DNA of 64,000 bases from Trichoplax adhaerens (lineage: Eukaryota > Placozoa > Uniplacotomia > Trichoplacea > Trichoplacidae). A program made the position numbers and the translations under genes. Location: NCBI RefSeq assembly GCF_000150275.1, contig NW_002060960.1, forward strand, positions 1,075,316 through 1,139,315, in the 5' to 3' direction. The notes below the pieces were generated by a model, which was not told the origin of the DNA, did no database searches, and was given only the letters and a program-made list of their open reading frames with translations. Each line of letters starts with the position of its first letter. The stretch's first letter is position 1. Positions 37,381-51,600 of this stretch are shown piece after piece.

Positions 37381-38056
37381 CGTTAAACAGATGGCAAGAA
37401 ATGGACTCTTTTTCGGCCGATTGGTTTGCGTTATCTTCTACTAGCGATTCTTGAGTAATTGATATTGGAAGATCACCTTAAAAGAGATTGTGTGATTACG
37501 AAATAAGTTTAGCAATGCTATAGAGCAGGATTAGAAGCTCATTATGATTTCAACTTCTTGCGTAATTACGATAGCCGTTCGCTTCATATTAAATTCAAAA
37601 TTGAACTAAGACGATCGAAAAACCAAATTTTAAGTTGCAAACATTAAGTTCTAAAATGTAACTAGGCTATTTAACTATTAATCATAAACCGAATAGATTG
37701 TCACGAGTAAATCCTATCAAAAGTTAATTTGTTAGGATATTACCACAGTTCAGTGCTTCATCGCCGTAAACATCCCTCCGCAAGTGCATTCCAAGCTTAT
37801 TTGAGATTTTACTTTGATGTTGGCACAATAGATTGCAAAATAGATCAAACTGGCCATCATCACGGCATTTTAAGAGTTTGATAAAAACAGTATTTCTTTG
37901 CTTTGAATTTTGAATCTTGCGAAGCTCGTCGATATCATTATCGGATAGTAAATGGTTTTCTTGCAAATCGCTTAATAATTCTAGTAGTTGTAAGTTGGTT
38001 ACTATCTTGGTTAGGTTCCTATTGATGATATTATCGATAAATTGACTTACTCCCAT
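37381..38056 (-). CDS. CARD-encoding 5' exons, probably of the APAF1-like gene
   Basis: Exon 37,744-38,056 starts with ATG and encodes a helical death-fold domain. The strings LQENHLLSDNDIDELR and KQRNTVFIKLLKCRDDGQF match the CARD pattern of APAF1 (helix 2, the charged turn, then the LLK...DGxFxxFxxxL core). It ends in a GT donor in phase 1 and joins in frame to exon 37,381-37,476 (DLPISITQESLVEDNANQSA), a linker of low complexity. CARDs recruit caspases by homotypic contact. Strand and order fit a CARD-NTPase-propeller protein continuing to the winged-helix exon at 34,761. Because the nucleotide-binding exons were not found and a gap intervenes, a separate short CARD protein cannot be excluded. 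Confidence 0.65.
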
Positions 38057-38346
38057 TTTTACTTTCAACAAGACATTACTCAATTAACTTTTATAGTGAA
38101 ACCAGTGTTAAAATTTATGATATAGGTCAAAAGATATTCGGTATGAGAGACACGGTAGTATCTCTTTTAAAGTGAAAAGTGAAAAGATTTTTGGACTGCT
38201 ATAGAAAGAGATGATCGATGAAATTGCGAACTGTAATTGGAATCAGACTTCTAACTCAGTATTTATCTTATTTTCTAAAATTCGATAGGATAGGACTACA
38301 CAATACTTAATTAAATGAGAAAGCTAATTAATTTTATTAATGTTAA

Positions 38347-38625
38347 TTAATAATATTTCATTCTGTCAAATTTTTTAATCATTATACTTCCTAGCGCATC
38401 TCTTACAAAATGATTACCACCTTTGCAGCTTCTATTACCTGCCATATTATACACGATTACTTCAAATTTATTTCTTTTAATTCTAAATCCATCACGAGAA
38501 CAGGCCAGACAATTTATTTTTAGCTTTTCTATGTAGAAATGAAAATTTTTTGTTTTGTTCTGGGAAGATATATGGAAGCTATTATATAATACCAAAACTT
38601 CTATTTTTAAACAATACTCAGCCAT
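38347..38625 (-). CDS. Hypothetical open frame, 92 codons
   Basis: ATG-started frame upstream of the CARD exons. Lys-rich, with Cys residues in CLACSRDGFRIKR and RSCKGG and the C-terminus KKFDRMKYY. No family recognised. No partner exons found. It could be a first exon of another transcript or chance. Confidence 0.2.
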   Translation of the reverse strand: MAEYCLKIEVLVLYNSFHISSQNKTKNFHFYIEKLKINCLACSRDGFRIKRNKFEVIVYNMAGNRSCKGGNHFVRDALGSIMIKKFDRMKYY

Positions 38626-38639
38626 CCAGTAATTAATAC

Positions 38640-41600
38640 AAAATCATAAATAGATTCTGTTCTATACCACTGTGTAATTTCGCTATAATTTATTAATAAC
38701 ACTGCAGTTTTTATGTATTTATTAATATAAAGTCTAGAATACCCGTATACTGTCTGTTATTTACACGATACTTCCCCTATTGAAAGGTTAAGTAGTAGTA
38801 CATGTCGAAGTGTTCTTAAATTAATTGAAAAATGTCTAATCGTGGTCACACATTTGCTTTAAAAATAAAGTTTTTATAGCCGATCAGCATTACTTTGCTT
38901 ACTGTAGACTAATTAATTAAATTATTATCTGGAAGAATGCATTTGTGAAGTAATAAAGTTATCCCTTATTATATCATCATTTACAAGACAAAAATTATCA
39001 GCAAAATTTTTAAGTAGGCATTTGTAATTCTGCTATCGTTCAACTTATATACCATAATTAAAGAATATTAACAAATTATTAAAATTCTAAATAAACTCAT
39101 CTTTAACTTCCGGTCTGATCGAAACTTGAAATTTATTGGAATGACAACGTACTACCTTCTAGTCAATTTGGGTTGTTGTAAAAGCTTTATTCGCTACCGG
39201 TGGCTTTCAATAGCGTTAATATCAATTCTTAATTTATTAAATTTCATAAGTAAATGCGCACATTTTAATTCACCATGTTGATAGACCATATAAAAGTGTT
39301 ACAGTCTCAATTTAAATTCTGTCTACATATAACTTACTACTAATTTAAAGAATAACAAGTACCATTATTTACTGAGTCATGAGTATTAAGAACATTAGCA
39401 ATCGTGCACTAACGGCATATTTGCTAATACAAATGATCATTTAGCGCAAAAGTATGCAATTACTTTGCCCATTATTTCTTTATCATTTACGAAATTGTTA
39501 CCATTTAAGCGGATTTAATTTATTTTCATTTCTTATTTTTAGACTTGTAATTGTAATTTGTGAACTATTATGCTTGTATCTATGAATGGATGACAATTAA
39601 CTCACGAATCCTTAACGCTGCATTCGAATAATAAGTAAATCAATTTTGTTACGTGATTTACTTATATTATTATTTGCTCTTGTTTTCAATTTTCGCATAA
39701 TGTAATCATATCTGCCATAGTGTTAGTCATTCTCATTATGTGGACGATACTTGATTAATCTCTACAGTTGGATAATATACCATTTACGCTAATGATTTTT
39801 ATTTTAACTTATCAACAATTATTTAAATATAAACATCTTTCTTCAAATTTTTCGCTAAAGTTAAACATTACACTTAGGTAGATAGGATTATACGAACTGC
39901 TATATTCTGTTAATTAAGGAACCATTATGATATTATAATGATCAACTATAAGTCATTTCTCTCAACGATTACTTAGTTGTATCTTTCATTTGCAAGTGTT
40001 ATTGCTCATTTTTAGATTTTACAGTATTTCCCTATAGTGTACGGGTTATTTGCCCTAGGTAAGATGCCATCACTGTATTGCCTACACAAAACTAATGTAA
40101 TTAGCTGAAATCACTACATTCCGATATTTAATACCATATTCTAATCTTTCAAGATATATAATTTTTCACAGCCTAATATTTCAGCAAGATTCTAGATTCA
40201 CAGTTATACCATCAAGCTTTTAAAGTACTAATCAGATGTAGCCTAATTCTAATTCCAGCAATTTCAAAGTAGCCATTTTTGTTTGTATAATAATTACCCA
40301 ATTTTGCTATCGTTTTAATTTCCTGAGGAAGCTTAAGCTTACACTTTTAGCTATGGCAAATGTGATCGAGGACTAACATATCTAACTGACATCTCGAAAT
40401 AATGCATATATTTGTAATTTAATATTACTAGCGTTACTATTTAAGATGACAAAGAGAAACTATATCATAGAGATTTATGGTCAGTTTTTTGAGGCAAATT
40501 AGATATGGAATAATTTGAACCAACGCAGAACCTCACCCTGAGAGTCTATTCCTGAACTTTTTAAGTAGTAGTGACAATTCCAATACTGCTATTAGTTTGT
40601 AATGGTTTGTATAGATTAAAGTATATTAGCGGGCTGTGGCTGATGATGAAACGGTGAAGTAACGTAGTAGCTATTACATTGTTATTCGAGTGATTCTCAC
40701 CATAAAATTTTATAATACTAGATAGTAGTGCTCGTATAATTCAGATTGAAAATATCGTTATAAAATTTGCTATAGAGATATTGAATTAAAATAACACTAA
40801 TCAAATTGACCTATGATTACAGCGTCAGTTAGATCACCCTATCGATAATAGCATAAATCACTTAAAGGGTACGTAATCTATCAGATTGCAACACTTAGAC
40901 TGCTTTTAATAAATTTCTTTTTTGAGTTTGAATTGGGTATAAAGAACTTTAATTAATTCCGAATACGTGATTAAATGAACTGCTATTGTTAGAAATTTTT
41001 AATTGTGATGCAAATTCTAAGATACCTATCTAATAGCTCAAAAGCATTTAGGTAACATGTTCTAATCCTATTATCTAGCTTAAAGGTTAAGCTAAAACGA
41101 TGCCAGTAGCTATTTCGTAGGGTTAGATAATAAATATCTTGCGCTTTGATCATTACACTCTTGCTTAAAAAACTAGATACTACGACGTACTATCTATATT
41201 GGTGCATACCTTACGCTAGATCACTACAGTAATCTACTTGGCTACTAAGGCAATGGTTGCTAGTTCTTTCAATACTCTACAGTACTTTTTCATGTGTGTC
41301 ACAAAACAGCTTTGCAACAAGATAACGCAATATACGATCAATAAGTCAATTCCTTGAACCACGTATCAAGGAACGATATCTGCACTATCAGAAACACTTT
41401 TGCTCTACTAGCAGACTACACAAAGACTTAAACGCCTCGTATTTTACGTTAAACACTAAGTTGGAGAAATTCTTCTTTATTTCACGATATACTACATTTA
41501 TATACTATTCCTCAATAGTTCATGAGTCATAGTTAATACAATTAACATTAGAATCATTTACTGAATTAGATATTAATTTTAGCTACTGCTCCCTTAATGC

Positions 41601-43790
41601 AGACAACAGTATTTACGAACATAGACATGTAATGACTAATACAGAATAGTCAGATTACGATATGTCCTATCGCGGAACATTTCCATGATAATTTACAGTC
41701 TACCATAAGTAAATTACAATCACAATGATTCGAACTGTAAGCAGATGATTTGCATTCCCTATTATAACTATTAATTTCAGTATGTGTATAAGTGTCACTG
41801 TCATAAAAAGTCAGTGCTGTATTAAAACACAGTATATCCAAATTAGAAGTTAACTAAATAAGGATAGTCTAACAGAATTATCCTAACATAGTTATTTCTA
41901 CTGTAATACAGTATTTAACACTGTAACAATGTGATATCTAGTAAGCTATATCAGTAAGACACTAAAATTTGATTGCAACGATTGATATATTCTAGCTAAC
42001 CAATACTCTAAGGTACATCTTCTTAAGACTACTTTTGCGTTCATGCATCAGCGTGATCAGTCATTCGCAAGCTTGAAATTCTGAGTATCATTTTAATCAA
42101 ATAAACATTTGATGCAACTTTTTATACGAATCTTTACTTCATCATTTTAGTATTTGACTATATGGTTTGCTAGATCTGAAATCCAAACTTCAAAATTGAA
42201 ATATTATCAGTTTCTTAATCAAAATAATGAAATAGGGTACTAGAGATTTCAATAAAAATCTAAAAGTTTTCAATGATACAGTACTTTACGCAAAAATATT
42301 TTTAAATATTTAAGAAGTGGGTACAGTGTTTGCAAGTTTATTGCCATTGCAAATTGGCCAATAGAGTATCCCGCAATTGTTTTAACTTTCCCGACTATTA
42401 TAAATAGCAACTGCTTTAATAAATTTGATGATATTGAGCATTATAATTAGATAGTTAATATTACTGGATAAAAAGTATCCATGTTATTGTTTAAAGTATG
42501 GTATATTAGTCTAGGACGTAAAAATTTTATTTTTCAACTTTCAACTTCAATAGCTGCATATAACTACTATAGTTCCAGTTTATTAAAATTAGGCTATTAA
42601 ATTTAATAGTTTAAGGTGCAATCAGAGACGATAACAACTAAAAATTAAATTTGCAAAATGGATAAAGAAGGGAAATGAACCTACATTCTTTTAATTCCTT
42701 TAGAAATTGCAGATATTTATGATTCTGTTAACGTGAAGCAACGGGTTTTACCGTCTTTACATCGACAAGAATTAGGGCTTGAGCTTACAGCAATTTGCTA
42801 ATTTGCAATACATTAACCGCAAAAAGAAGAAGCCAACAGGCTGATAAAAAAGTTATCTTTAGTATTTTTAACGCTAAACCGATCTTTCGCAAAATAATTG
42901 CTTGAAAGGGATAGGAAGGTTAGTGAAATTAAGTATAATATATGATATATTTATAGTTTTGTGTTCTGAATTATTTTTTAGCGTATCGGAGAAACACATA
43001 TTTAATGAATAAATTAATAGTAAGAACGTAATTAAAATGGGAAATACTTCTGATTGGTTGGCAGATTATACAATTTTATTTTTATGTCACATGTCACACA
43101 GGGCACGATTTTAGGCACTCTGATGAGTAGAACTTCCTTTATAATTACGTAAACATAATTAACTGCTAATATTATTTTTCTAGTCAATATACAGTGGTAT
43201 TTTGGTGAAATTATAGTACACTATGAAGAGTTAATGAAAGTAAAATACTGCCTCCGTATATCAACTTTTGGCCGTTTCTGTTTCATAGGAGATGATAATA
43301 TCATGGGTCTGTACTTAATATCTGAATGACTCACACTTATTACTGTCTGTGCTATTAGTCAGAGTGTGCATTTAATATTAATATTCAATTACTGTACTCA
43401 GCTTAAAGAGAGAAGTATACTGTGCATTCATATAGCGAATCTTTCGAGGCTTAGTACTGTAGAATAGCAATTTTCTATTGCCGTAACAATTGCCATGAAG
43501 CTACCAGTCTATTACAATATACTTATGCTGAAGTTAGTACCTTATTGAAAGTGATTCAAACTTTTTGATATGATATTTTCATAAAGTTACAGCACATATT
43601 TTCAATCATCGCACTGTACTGTATTTATACGGCATTGCTATGCTTTAAGTATAAATCAGTCAAATTAATAGATTGAAGATTTTACTGCTATAACGAAGCT
43701 TATACTAATATACCGAACTACTGCAGAGTTTAGTGAATGTATTTGTAACATTACTTTATGAGAATAAAAGAACAAACATTGAAATAAGTT
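38640..43790. other. Gene-poor stretch of about 5 kb
   Basis: Both strands were read and no conserved protein, RNA gene or clear mobile element was recognised. It is the longest empty interval in a window where genes are otherwise dense. Confidence 0.4.
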
Positions 43791-45060
43791 TGTTTGATGG
43801 GAATACAGTACTTTATATCTAAAGAAATGGCCCTTTTACAGCATTTTTGTAAGGTTTACTATCAGGCACTAGATGTAGCCGATCCGTTTTTGGTACAAGT
43901 TTTACTTTGCTCTGTAGCAAATGTTTTCGTCAGGTTAATATTTTGTAACGGACATTACCCGAAACGTAATTCTATTGATGTATGTTATCATGGCAATTCC
44001 ATACGAAGAATGTGTTGTAAAGAGAGAATTATTTGTGGACGCTAAATTAATTTTTAAATATTTATAAAAGGGAAGTGCTGTATTGCTGTAGTATATATCA
44101 TAAATGTAATGATTTTAGCTAATTAAAGTGGTTATGCGTTAGGGTTACGAAAATACAAAGACAGTATAGATTTTATTCTTCTGCATAGTGAATTTCTGTT
44201 TCTAAGTACGCAATATTGCGCTTTATGTGAAATATTTTCTATTCCTTTATTTATGCTAGTAATTAAAGCATTTTAATAGTAGGTTATTTAAAATTAATTG
44301 TAATTCACTACCTGAACTCATCGCCTGCTGCGTATCTATTTACTCATATATTCTCCAGTGCCTTATAAAACTGCAATTTTGAGCCGTTCGTTCCTCGGAT
44401 ATTAAGATTTATTAACTAGAAATATAGATACTTTGCGATACAGTTACGTATATAAGATTTAAATAAAGAACTAGTTTACTGCATTTATCTATTGCTTTGG
44501 TATCAACTATATCCTTGTTTTCAATGTTAGTAGCAGAGTTGCAATCGTGACTACCTTACATTGAGTAATAATATCACAATCTTTAAATATGGATCGTAAG
44601 GTCACTTTATTTAACCACAAAAATTGGTAGCAGTGCATAATTAACAATGTTTCAAAAGCATTTTTTAATATTAAACGTTACGTTCTTTAACTTGAAAGTA
44701 GCTTTAAAACCTCTTCATTACTTTATTTTTATTATATATATAATAAAAATAAGAGTATTAATTGTCACATCTTTTAACTGTTGATAGCGATAAATATAAG
44801 AGTAGAGTATTCTTGAGTTAGAATTGCTACTTTTGAAAGGGTGCATCACGTCTAGAAAGAATCTTTTATAGGCTTATAGTCAGTGGATTTATGGCAAATC
44901 CTTTCCATCCTTTAATTGCTCAAAGTAATGCTTCGTAATAAAATGCAATAAAGTATACTTAAAGAATTGCATTATACTGTAGTTCTGTTAATATTAAGTT
45001 ATTCATTTAGAACTAGTGAAGCCATTGATTAAGTAATTGTAATGTAACTAGTATTGTGAT
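43791..45060. other. Non-coding flank with a 30-bp perfect palindrome
   Basis: No gene recognised. A frame from ATG 43,797 to 44,045 has no family resemblance. A perfect palindrome spans 44,723-44,752, with arms TTATTTTTATTATAT and its complement and no loop. Confidence 0.5.
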
Positions 45061-45569
45061 TGTAGACTGTTAGCCATGTGTAGTATAATGTACGGTAGAC
45101 ATTTATCCTAAGAGATATTTGGTAGCTATAACTATAGATTGTAGTGGTAGAGACTCTATGCTAGAGTACAGATGATTATATACAGTAAGGTGTTGAGTTA
45201 CTAATAAGGCTATAGGTAAAAATAGAACTGTAAATCATATATTAGGATATGGTTAAGTCATTGTACTTTGGCTGGTGTGAATAATGTCTACATAAGTACT
45301 GTAGTCGTATCCGTATTGGATTAATGATGGTCCGCAGTAGAATAGTCTTACTAAGAATAATTTAACTATGTGTAAAATAAAGTAAAAGGTTGCCATGCGG
45401 ATTGTAGCTGCGAATGCTACAGAAAGTATAAAAGCATGCAACTTTAGATTATTCTGTTAGTTCGTTCTAGAAATCTTTAGTAGTAGTATTCGGCTAGAGT
45501 ATAGCAGTGTGTAGTTAGTCTTTGTATAAGATTCAATAAAGCCCTTATTTTTCTAAAATTTGAAATTTC
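45061..45569 (+). mobile_element. Probable solo LTR
   Basis: 509 bp starting TGTAGACTGTTAG, flanked by GTGAT at 45,056-45,060 and 45,570-45,574. TATAAAA at 45,427-45,433 and AATAAA at 45,535-45,540, spaced as in the other LTRs. The right end (AAATTTC) does not match the TCACA end of the other copies. This may be a different family, or the border is misplaced and the duplication a coincidence. It lies just downstream of the surface-protein gene. Confidence 0.5.
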
Positions 45570-45683
45570 GTGATTGGTATATATCGCAGTAATGTAAAGA
45601 AGAAAGAATTTTGTCTTTTTAATTCTTGTCTTCACTGTAACTAGTTTGGTTCATGTCAGATCTAAATTGTACTGTAAGTCCAC

Positions 45684-48600
45684 TTAACTGTAGAAATTGG
45701 AAATGCAGGTCACAATTGTTATAAGTACAAGTGACGCCTTTGGCATCTTTTGCGCTCCATTGGAAATCACTAAGCAAAGGTTATAGTAGTTAAAATGCGG
45801 CTTACATAGGCTTGCTTACAGAATACTTCAATAAAATTACTGTAGACAAAAATTAGAAGTTACCTTCAACGTTGTTGACCCTAAGATCGTCAATAGCATA
45901 TACAAAAGATGTTGGGATGGATTTCTTTGCCATACTCCTTAGCGTAATTTCAAACTAGGATTCAAATACGTCGATATAAAGTTAGTAAGTGATTGATTTT
46001 ACCGAAAAAATTACTTCCTGATCTGGATCCTTTATAAACGGTATTTTGCTATCATGATGTTGTAGTAGAAATTACTATCCTTAGATAGTAATATAAATAA
46101 ATTACTATGCATACAATACTATTTTTAGCTGCTGCTACATTTACTTAGAATGCTCAAGTTTAGGAATACAAAAAAATATAGTAGCAGCTGCTAGCTAATA
46201 GCCTGATTACAATAAAAATATTAGTATATAGCGTTATTGAAGTGATAAGCAAGCGATTACTTCGCCCATAAATCAATTACAGCCATCCTATCGTTCAGTC
46301 AGTTTTTTACCTTACCTGAAAATCTTCATGTAAATTATCTTCTACTTCTATCCACATTGTTTGGAATTGTCTAGTAGGTTCATCAATCGATCTGGATTCG
46401 ATGATATGATCTCGGGTAGAATCTCGACGCAACTTATAACTTACTGAAATTTGACCATGCGGGATTCCATCAACATAATAATCGAATAAAATCTATTAAC
46501 AGTAAAATCAAATTAGTAAGGTAAATTCTAACCTTATTTCCTAATATTGATTCATGTTTAAAATAATCGCTACGAACAAAATAAAAGCATAACTTACTTG
46601 AATTTTATTTCCGCTATTCTGCCTAAAGATTGGACTAATCAATTTACTATTACGTTCAGTATCGTCAAAAGGATTTCTCTGCACGTAAATAAAATACTTA
46701 TCCAGTCGATCTAGACAAGATAGGCGTAAAAAAAGAAAATTTTGGAGCTCCAGAAATGCCCTCTCGCTTTGCATGTTTAACGCATACAGTAAATTTGCTT
46801 ACTTATTTGAAGCGGATTATTCCAACTTTCACCTCTATGCCATACCCACTTTAAATCTCCTGCCACCTTCCAACCACAATAGCTACGTATAAACGAGCAT
46901 TGATCCGCTGTATAAACCATATCATGAGAGTAACATATTAATAATGATTCTATCGTGCTTGTAGCATATGCTTAATGTAAGCATTTGAAATATTTCTTAA
47001 CTATAGACATCTTTATAGTCTTATCGCTTTCCAGGTAAATATAGGTTTTCGTAGTTAGTTATTTGTAGCGTTTACAGTCTTTGCTATTTCTACAATCATT
47101 TGCTATTGCATAAGTATATTTTATGTTGTAGACTGCATCTTACTTAAGAATCTTAATCGCTATTCTCTATGTGTTTGTTACTAATAGTTTATTACCGTAA
47201 ATAATATTTTGCGTTACTAAGTTATTAGAAAACTAGATAATGGTAGAGCTAAGAAGATTAGCATAGAAAGTGCGAGCTAAAATTAAGATGGAGAATTTAA
47301 CACTTATACTCGTTTCCTAAGAGACCGTAGTATTAAGGCTATTCAATTGGATGATTTCAGTTAGCATAATATTTTAATTAGCACTCCCTATTGCTTATGC
47401 TATACATTAGATGAATTACTCTGAGGATCAATATCTTATTTATTAATTTGTTAATTAAGTTTTCCTTGCAGGAAAACCAGTAAATAGTATATAAAGGTAT
47501 ATAAGCTCGCTACTGATTAGTTAAAATAGAGTTGTAATTGGATTTACCCGGCGTAGCACGTTACTGGTAATAAATTTAACTTTCAAATATCGTTTCAAGT
47601 CACTGACTTTAGCTGTGGCTAAGGTTTCGAAGCATGTAGGGTTTAGTTCGACGCTTAGTAGCTGTAGTACCGCGTAAATTTTAAGTTTCCTTCAGTATTA
47701 ACTAGCTAAGTAATACTCTAGTTATAAGTCCTAATTATAATTCTAGCAAATTGATCCAAATATAAGTGAAGTGATGTGAGAGAGATCTTCCAGTTGCTTA
47801 AAAGACAATAAAACGAAGTTGTTGCTTGGTTCTATTTCTTTGTTTTAAACGGAGTTGTGGCAGTGCTTTATCTCTAAAACTATCAAAACTAACAATTTCT
47901 GCCTTAGATTCAATTAGTAGCAATATTCACAATATATTTATTATGTTAACGATTTTTAAGTTGCTTTGTGATAGCTTACATGCTGCTCTACGTTAACTGC
48001 CTTACATGCTCAGCGATCAATAAGTATTCGAATATAGTAATATTGTAAGATGCCCGAATTGTGTAGCAATAACTAAGTTATTGCCAAATGCCTCGTTCAT
48101 TTTGAATTATTAAGGAACGTTGCAGGGCAATATCTTCTAAATCTACTTCCTTTGAATTATTAAATATCCAATAACAACATGCTACTTATATTCAAATCGT
48201 AATAAAATTATGATATTATTTCTCAACGATAACACTTATGGATATTGTATTTCATTTATCATATTAATTATTATAAAGTTAAAGGATGGCTTGCACTCTA
48301 GACCGCTTTAGTTTAAACTAAAATAACTTACATGGACTTGCGTGAGGTATCATACAAGTCGCAGTTGCAGGTAAGGATGAACGGCAGAATGCCGAAGACC
48401 GCTCAGTATTGATAACACATTGATCAATCGATGATTCATAGCCACGGCAGTCAATGGATGTAATTAATGGTTTTGGATAATCTTTCTTTGGTGTATGGGC
48501 TAGTTAATAAATTAGGAAAATTTTCTAATAACATCGTGAAGCGTTGTATCATGAAAATACTATTCCTGTAAATTTAATATATTCAGCTGCGATACATTAT

Positions 48601-51600
48601 GACTCAAACAGAATTTCTAACTATGAACATACTATCATGACGTAATGCAGCAGGATAACCCATCTGACGACAAACAACATCGGCTGACTTATGGTTCCAA
48701 CCAGAAGTACATATAGTTCCAACTTGACCATCATGTTTTCGAACAAGAACAGCTCCAACATTATCTTTCTTTTCATGCATAAGGCTTAAATTGTACAATC
48801 CGCTTGCTATATTGAAATTCGATCAAATTGTATGGCTTTAGTTTGTACCGTACCGATTAATGAATTACTAATAGCCTCAATACCATAACTTAATCCATAC
48901 TCTAACTACTTAATTCTTCCAATGTTGTAATTCTATAAAAAACAGTGATTAATTGCAGTAACGTAATAGTTCTATTAACGAACTAATGAAGTGAATACAA
49001 GGTACATTTAATGCACAGAAATTATTTATAGTCCTAATAAGAAAAATTTAATTTCGTTAAAATGGATTATCACTAAATATTGATTTCAAATGATAATTTG
49101 ACTATCATCTTACTCAATGAATTATACGTGGAAGGGAGAAAACAAGTTAGCCAAACTTCATATCCAAAAGTGCGTAAATCTACAGGTGCTGTAATTGTGC
49201 ATTCTGAAAATGATTTCTTTGATAACGGGCAGTCAATATTTTCAGCATCAATACAGTAAGTATTATTCAGCAAGGCAGGACGAGCTAAGATCAATAGACA
49301 ACGTATTCTTTAATAATTATATATAATTAATCATACTCAGCTTTTATTAAACTTAAATCTCAAAAATTTAAAGTCACCACTACTTACACCACACAACACC
49401 TACTCCACCAAATCCAGTTTGCTGGCACATTAAATTAATGGTTTTATGACTCAAAGAATCGTATGGATTACAAATCGAACGCCATTTTCCATTGATATAC
49501 GTACTAATACGTCCAGTATAGTCATGCAGGCCATGTAAATTCTGAATTTTTAAAGGATTTAATGCTATGTAAATTGAATTTTGTGTGAGTAAATTAGTAT
49601 TTCAATGTTATCATTCAATTGAGTGATTATTACTATTGGTATACTACTTTAGATTTAAGCAATGTATGAACTGCTAAAGATTAGCAATACGATCAAGTCT
49701 ACGTTAGATAGAATAATTTTAGCTTTACTTCCAAAAGGGTATTCCGAAGTTTGTGTATTTGGAAACTGGCATTTGGATATATCACAAACTTGCCGTCTAT
49801 TAGGAGAATCTTTAGTAAAGCACCAGGGCCTTGCTAAGCTTGAGTCTGGATTTCTGCAAAAATTATTCGTTAAATCTGCCTCAGGAAATTTGTCCTTCGT
49901 GTAGGAAGTTGATTTCCATGTAGTACAGGCATGCCCATATTTTGTTTTAGCAACTCCACCTCGATAGTAATGGCCATTTCCGGAGAAACAGTATCTTTCT
50001 AATGATAAGTATTTAATAAAGGTAGGCATAATATAGCTTCTTTAAGTTGAAAGCTTCTTTGAAATAGCATATAAAATAGTATTAAAAGCTTGCGATGGCT
50101 TATCTACCGCAGTGTATGATTATTGAGCCTGGCTATTTCGAATATTTTTTACGCCATAAAATAAAATTTGATTTATCATTAAAACCCATCAACTACTCAC
50201 CCATTGGTGAGATTTCAATCCGAATTAATCTTAATTCTCCAAAATGCTCACTTTCACGAGGTTCATGAATGCCAAATAAACCACGCACAACAATCTGAGT
50301 TTATGAAATTCAGTAATTAAGAGATATAATATTTGCGTAAATATATCCTTGGCATAGGGATTAAAAACATTTATGCTTCCATATTCCTTAATGTTATTAT
50401 GGATGCAGTTAGTCAATCGATTTCAGTACTGTAAAATTATAATCATCAAGTGATAATATAGAAATGTGCCTTATTCCATGGCCTACGTTAATAGAGAAAA
50501 TAGTTCATACGCTAAGTTTTGTTAGCAATTTACTTCAGTTAAAAAGCAAAGGAAAACATGTTGAATATATTGGTATTACTTCCTGAAATAATCAACTTAA
50601 AAAACTGACTGAATGGAGTAGTAAAGGCTCATATAAGCAAATATATCCATTACTACAGAATACTTACAGAATAAGATGGGTACTTTGGTGAGAAATACAA
50701 TGTATCTTTGAGCACATTCCTGGTCGAACCTTTTGAAAGATGAAAGTTGCTAATATCATCCATATGAGAACTGGATGTTGGATATACGGCATGAAATGAT
50801 ATCTGTGCAAACGTGGCATTTTCAAACGCTGCGTAGACACTAATCTATAAGATTTAGGATATTGATGAGGTTAGTAATCTATTACAAGTGAGAACTGCTA
50901 CACTTCTATAGCATGGCTCATTATTATACGTGAAGCAACATTAGCAGAATGATTGCTGATGTAAAAGAAGGCAATACTTTGCATTACAGGCACAATATAA
51001 TCAGAAGTACCTTGATCTGCCTTGTTCTTGTTGGAAGTATTAATGGAGGGCTAACCATATCCGCGAAAGCTCCTATAGGATACTGAAAATCTGGCTTTAA
51101 TACCATGCCAACATTTAAACCTAACACAACGATCCCAATAATAATTTATTTTACTAAGAATTGAAAGCAGATAATTGAAAATTTTGCACAATAGTTTTTG
51201 ATTATAAAATAAAAAATGTAACATCGATAGCTGGTAATAGAAATGCTGAAAATTTTTTGAATTTTTAGATCTAAATATACTCTTTATACACTACTAGTTT
51301 ACATTTAAAACGCCAAAAATAATGCATATGAGAAATAGCTAGCATTAAAAATTGTAAATTCAAATTATTAATAATACTAACGATGCTTCCAATCCAGGAA
51401 ATCAATCGCTTCTAATTGATTCCAACGGCATGGACTTTTTCGAAATAAACAGCTATGTGAGAATAATGGTTCATCTGGACAGGCGATTTTATAAAAAAAG
51501 TATTCAGTACCGAAACATAAGAATTAAAAGTAAGAATACTATACATTTTCTATCATTATCTAATGGAGCATGTAATGTTAAATTAAAAGCTTAGAGATTA

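Noticed and set aside
43797-44045. 82-codon + strand frame
   Set aside because: No recognised family, isolated in a gene-poor stretch, composition like translated non-coding DNA.
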